The notes under the pieces were generated by a model that made no database searches, had not been told where the DNA came from, and saw only the letters and a program-made list of their open reading frames with translations. 64,000 nt of DNA from Carya illinoinensis (Eukaryota; Streptophyta; Magnoliopsida; Fagales; Juglandaceae): the NCBI RefSeq assembly GCF_018687715.1, contig NC_056760.1, positions 7,849,501-7,913,500 on the forward strand. Direction: 5' to 3'. A program made the position numbers and the translations under genes. This document shows positions 62,149 through 64,000 of the stretch, piece by piece; position 1 is the stretch's first letter, and each line of letters opens with the position of its first letter.

Positions 62149-63750
62149 GTAAGTATTCTCTTTAGCATTTCTATAGTTTCTGCGTAAGATTATTTGTACG
62201 TGTTTGGTATTCTCTTTACCATGTTTGCGCGGATTTAGTTTTTAACATTGGTTCTTTTAGCCAGTTTAGGTTGTTAGAGCTTGGCTTCTTCTCTCAAAGG
62301 TTATCTTCCTCTTTCGCTCATTTTGAACTATGATGTGAAATCGGTGTTTTTTTCCCTAATTTCCCTTATTCTTGATTAATTCACATATGCTAAAATGGCT
62401 CCTTCAGAAACTTGAAAAGCTATATTTTTCATTGCTTTCCTTTGTGCTTTGTCTGTTTGGCTGCCGAGAAATGTGATAAAAGTAATTAAAAGAGGTTCAA
62501 GTGGCTGAAAGTTGTAGTCGTTTAGGTTGCAAATGAATTTTTAATCCCATTTCCTCCATTCGTCTCATATAAGCAAACGATTTTTTTTCCTCTTTTTTAA
62601 ATAAGTTGACAGAAAAAGTTGTGTGACTTAATAAGTACGTGGGAATTCTTTTGAAAATCAATTTCCAAGTTGACAGCTCGATTTTACTAGTTTGTTTTTT
62701 ATTGTTGTGTTTGTTCTGAGAAGCTCAGATGTACTAGCTAACTGCTTGTTTTGGGAACTTGAATATGTTGGGAAAATTTGCATTAGGAAATACTAGTTGC
62801 CATAGTTTGGTAATTTGTGGATAGATAAGATATATGCCACCATTCTTTCTTTTCAATGTTAAGTTACACACCTGCAATGAGAGAACATATTAGCCCTATA
62901 CCATTATTATATTAGATTTATGCGACGGGCACAACTCATCGGTCCATAAATTTTAGCCATTGTGTGGTAGAACGTGACTATATGCATCTTAACTTGCTTT
63001 AGGAACGTTGATGGGCAGTGGGTAGATGAGGATCAATATAAAATATTCTGCTTTGTTTGAAGTATCAAGTGATCCTTTTGAGTGATATTATTAAAAGGTG
63101 TTTTGGGAGGGAAAAAAAAAAAATCCACAAAGGTGGCTGCTGTAGTTTGTTGTTGGAAAGGTTGGTTTGGAAGACAGTAGTCCCTCCTGGAATATATTTC
63201 CACTTTGCATTATAGGTATGATCTGGACCGGGAGAAATAATCATGCATTTAATGGATTAAGGGTCTTCTCTGGAGCTAAAATCTTGTTTCTTGTATTCTT
63301 CTGTACTATCTGTTTAGTGCTTTAGGCAATATGCCCATTTCCTTCTTCGTAGACTTTGCCACTCTTTTGAATTTCAATTGCTTCAGGATTGAGGATTGCT
63401 TTTCATAGGAAAAGGAGTTGAAACTATTTCTGTTGAGCTTTAGATGAAACAATATATCCAACCTAATCATCATGTTTCTTTTGATGCATTGAAATATTTA
63501 ATTCTGTAAAATTCAAGGATCCTTGTTATCATGTTACTCTTCTCCCTGCTTTTCCATACTTTTTTTTGAAGTTTTTGTATCTTCTCTTACAGGTTTAGAT
63601 CTATAATATATTTTTCCTGTTATTTTTCTTTTGAAGCTTAATTTCATTTCCAGTTTATATTTAAATATTTCCTGTTATATGAAACTCGATTGAAGAGAAT
63701 GTATAATTTAACAATCTTCTGATCCTTTCTGTTCATTTTGTGGATTCCAG
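62149..63750 (+). other. Leader intron of the last gene
   Basis: Donor GTAAGT at 62149; acceptor GATTCCAG ending 63750. T-rich with no coding signal. A 1.6 kb intron in the 5'UTR is inferred. Confidence 0.5.
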
Positions 63751-63821
63751 ACCATATTGTTGTCTAGTTAAATTTCAGAGCCAAAAGGTTGATTTTCCAT
63801 CAATAGATTATAAACCTGAAA

Positions 63822-64000
63822 ATGAGCTTCATTTTAAGAAGGCATAGTCTGCCTAATGGGTTGTCCAGAAAAGCTGTGGTAGGACTAAATACCATTAACT
63901 TCAATGGGTTCACCCGAAGCTTTAGTCAACCTGCAATTGAAGAGGAAAGTGAGGAAGAAGTGGAGATTGATCAGAGAAGGCTCCCTACTGATTATGACCC
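63822..64000 (+). CDS. Mitochondrially targeted protein, partial (possibly bL12m)
   Basis: ATG at 63822 opens a frame to the window edge (59 full codons). The start MSFILRRHSLPNGLSRKAVV is basic, rich in hydroxylated residues and without acidic residues, as in mitochondrial presequences. FTRSFSQ is a plausible cleavage neighbourhood. An acidic stretch EEESEEEVEID and RRLPTDYDP follow. The motif R/K-L-P-x-D-Y-D-P also opens the mature part of plant mitochondrial L7/L12-type ribosomal proteins as I recall them, which is why I suggest bL12m. The diagnostic L12 domains lie outside the window. The gene is cut by the window end. Confidence 0.6.
   Translation, partial: MSFILRRHSLPNGLSRKAVVGLNTINFNGFTRSFSQPAIEEESEEEVEIDQRRLPTDYD

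Noticed and set aside
1..64000. A new multi-gene system
   Set aside because: Every convincing gene belongs to a known family and neighbours show no shared function beyond the DUF26 copies and the two CACTA genes.

Overview
This window is nuclear DNA of a flowering plant. The base composition is AT-rich, the genes carry GT-AG introns, TA/CT/GA microsatellites are abundant, and there are short inverted-repeat transposons plus plant-type CACTA, Ty1/copia and LINE sequences. Protein motifs (UDP-GlcNAc diphosphorylase, UreD, DUF26 secretory proteins, an RLCK-VII kinase) indicate a eudicot. A woody Fagales species such as walnut or hickory would fit, but that is a guess. All gene models below were built by hand from splice signals and reading-frame continuity, without database searches.

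Left third (about 2.28-19.44 kb): one large CACTA (En/Spm) DNA transposon. It has subterminal arrays of a GTGGGAAAAA-like motif at both ends, a GC-rich leader followed by a probable 4.2 kb leader intron, an open three-exon TNP2 transposase (1164 aa) and an open six-exon TNP1-like second protein (398 aa). The right end is a proper TAGTG terminus. The matching left end has lost its CACTA bases. Upstream lie two smaller inverted-repeat elements.

Middle (about 19.4-47.2 kb): three related single-exon genes for secreted double-DUF26 (cysteine-rich repeat secretory) proteins, at 24.9, 29.6 and 37.5 kb. They are spread among many short AT-rich transposons. Between them are a DUF668-family pseudogene with two stops (26.2-26.7 kb) and a broken RLCK-VII kinase whose N-terminal and C-terminal halves face each other on opposite strands (32.8-35.7 kb). 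A degenerate Ty1/copia element with about 200-bp LTRs follows at 38.7-43.5 kb, apparently inserted into a small transposon.

Right third (about 47.2-64 kb): ordinary housekeeping genes. A complete 15-exon UDP-N-acetylglucosamine diphosphorylase gene (491 aa) runs on the plus strand, tail-to-tail with a complete 8-exon urease accessory protein D gene (295 aa) on the minus strand. The ureD gene shares a short divergent promoter region with a plus-strand gene whose coding sequence starts at 63822 and leaves the window. Its start looks mitochondrially targeted and may be a mitochondrial bL12 ribosomal protein.

I found no evidence for an undescribed multi-gene system. The observations most worth following are the almost intact CACTA element, the convergently split kinase, and the shared promoter blocks of the DUF26 genes.
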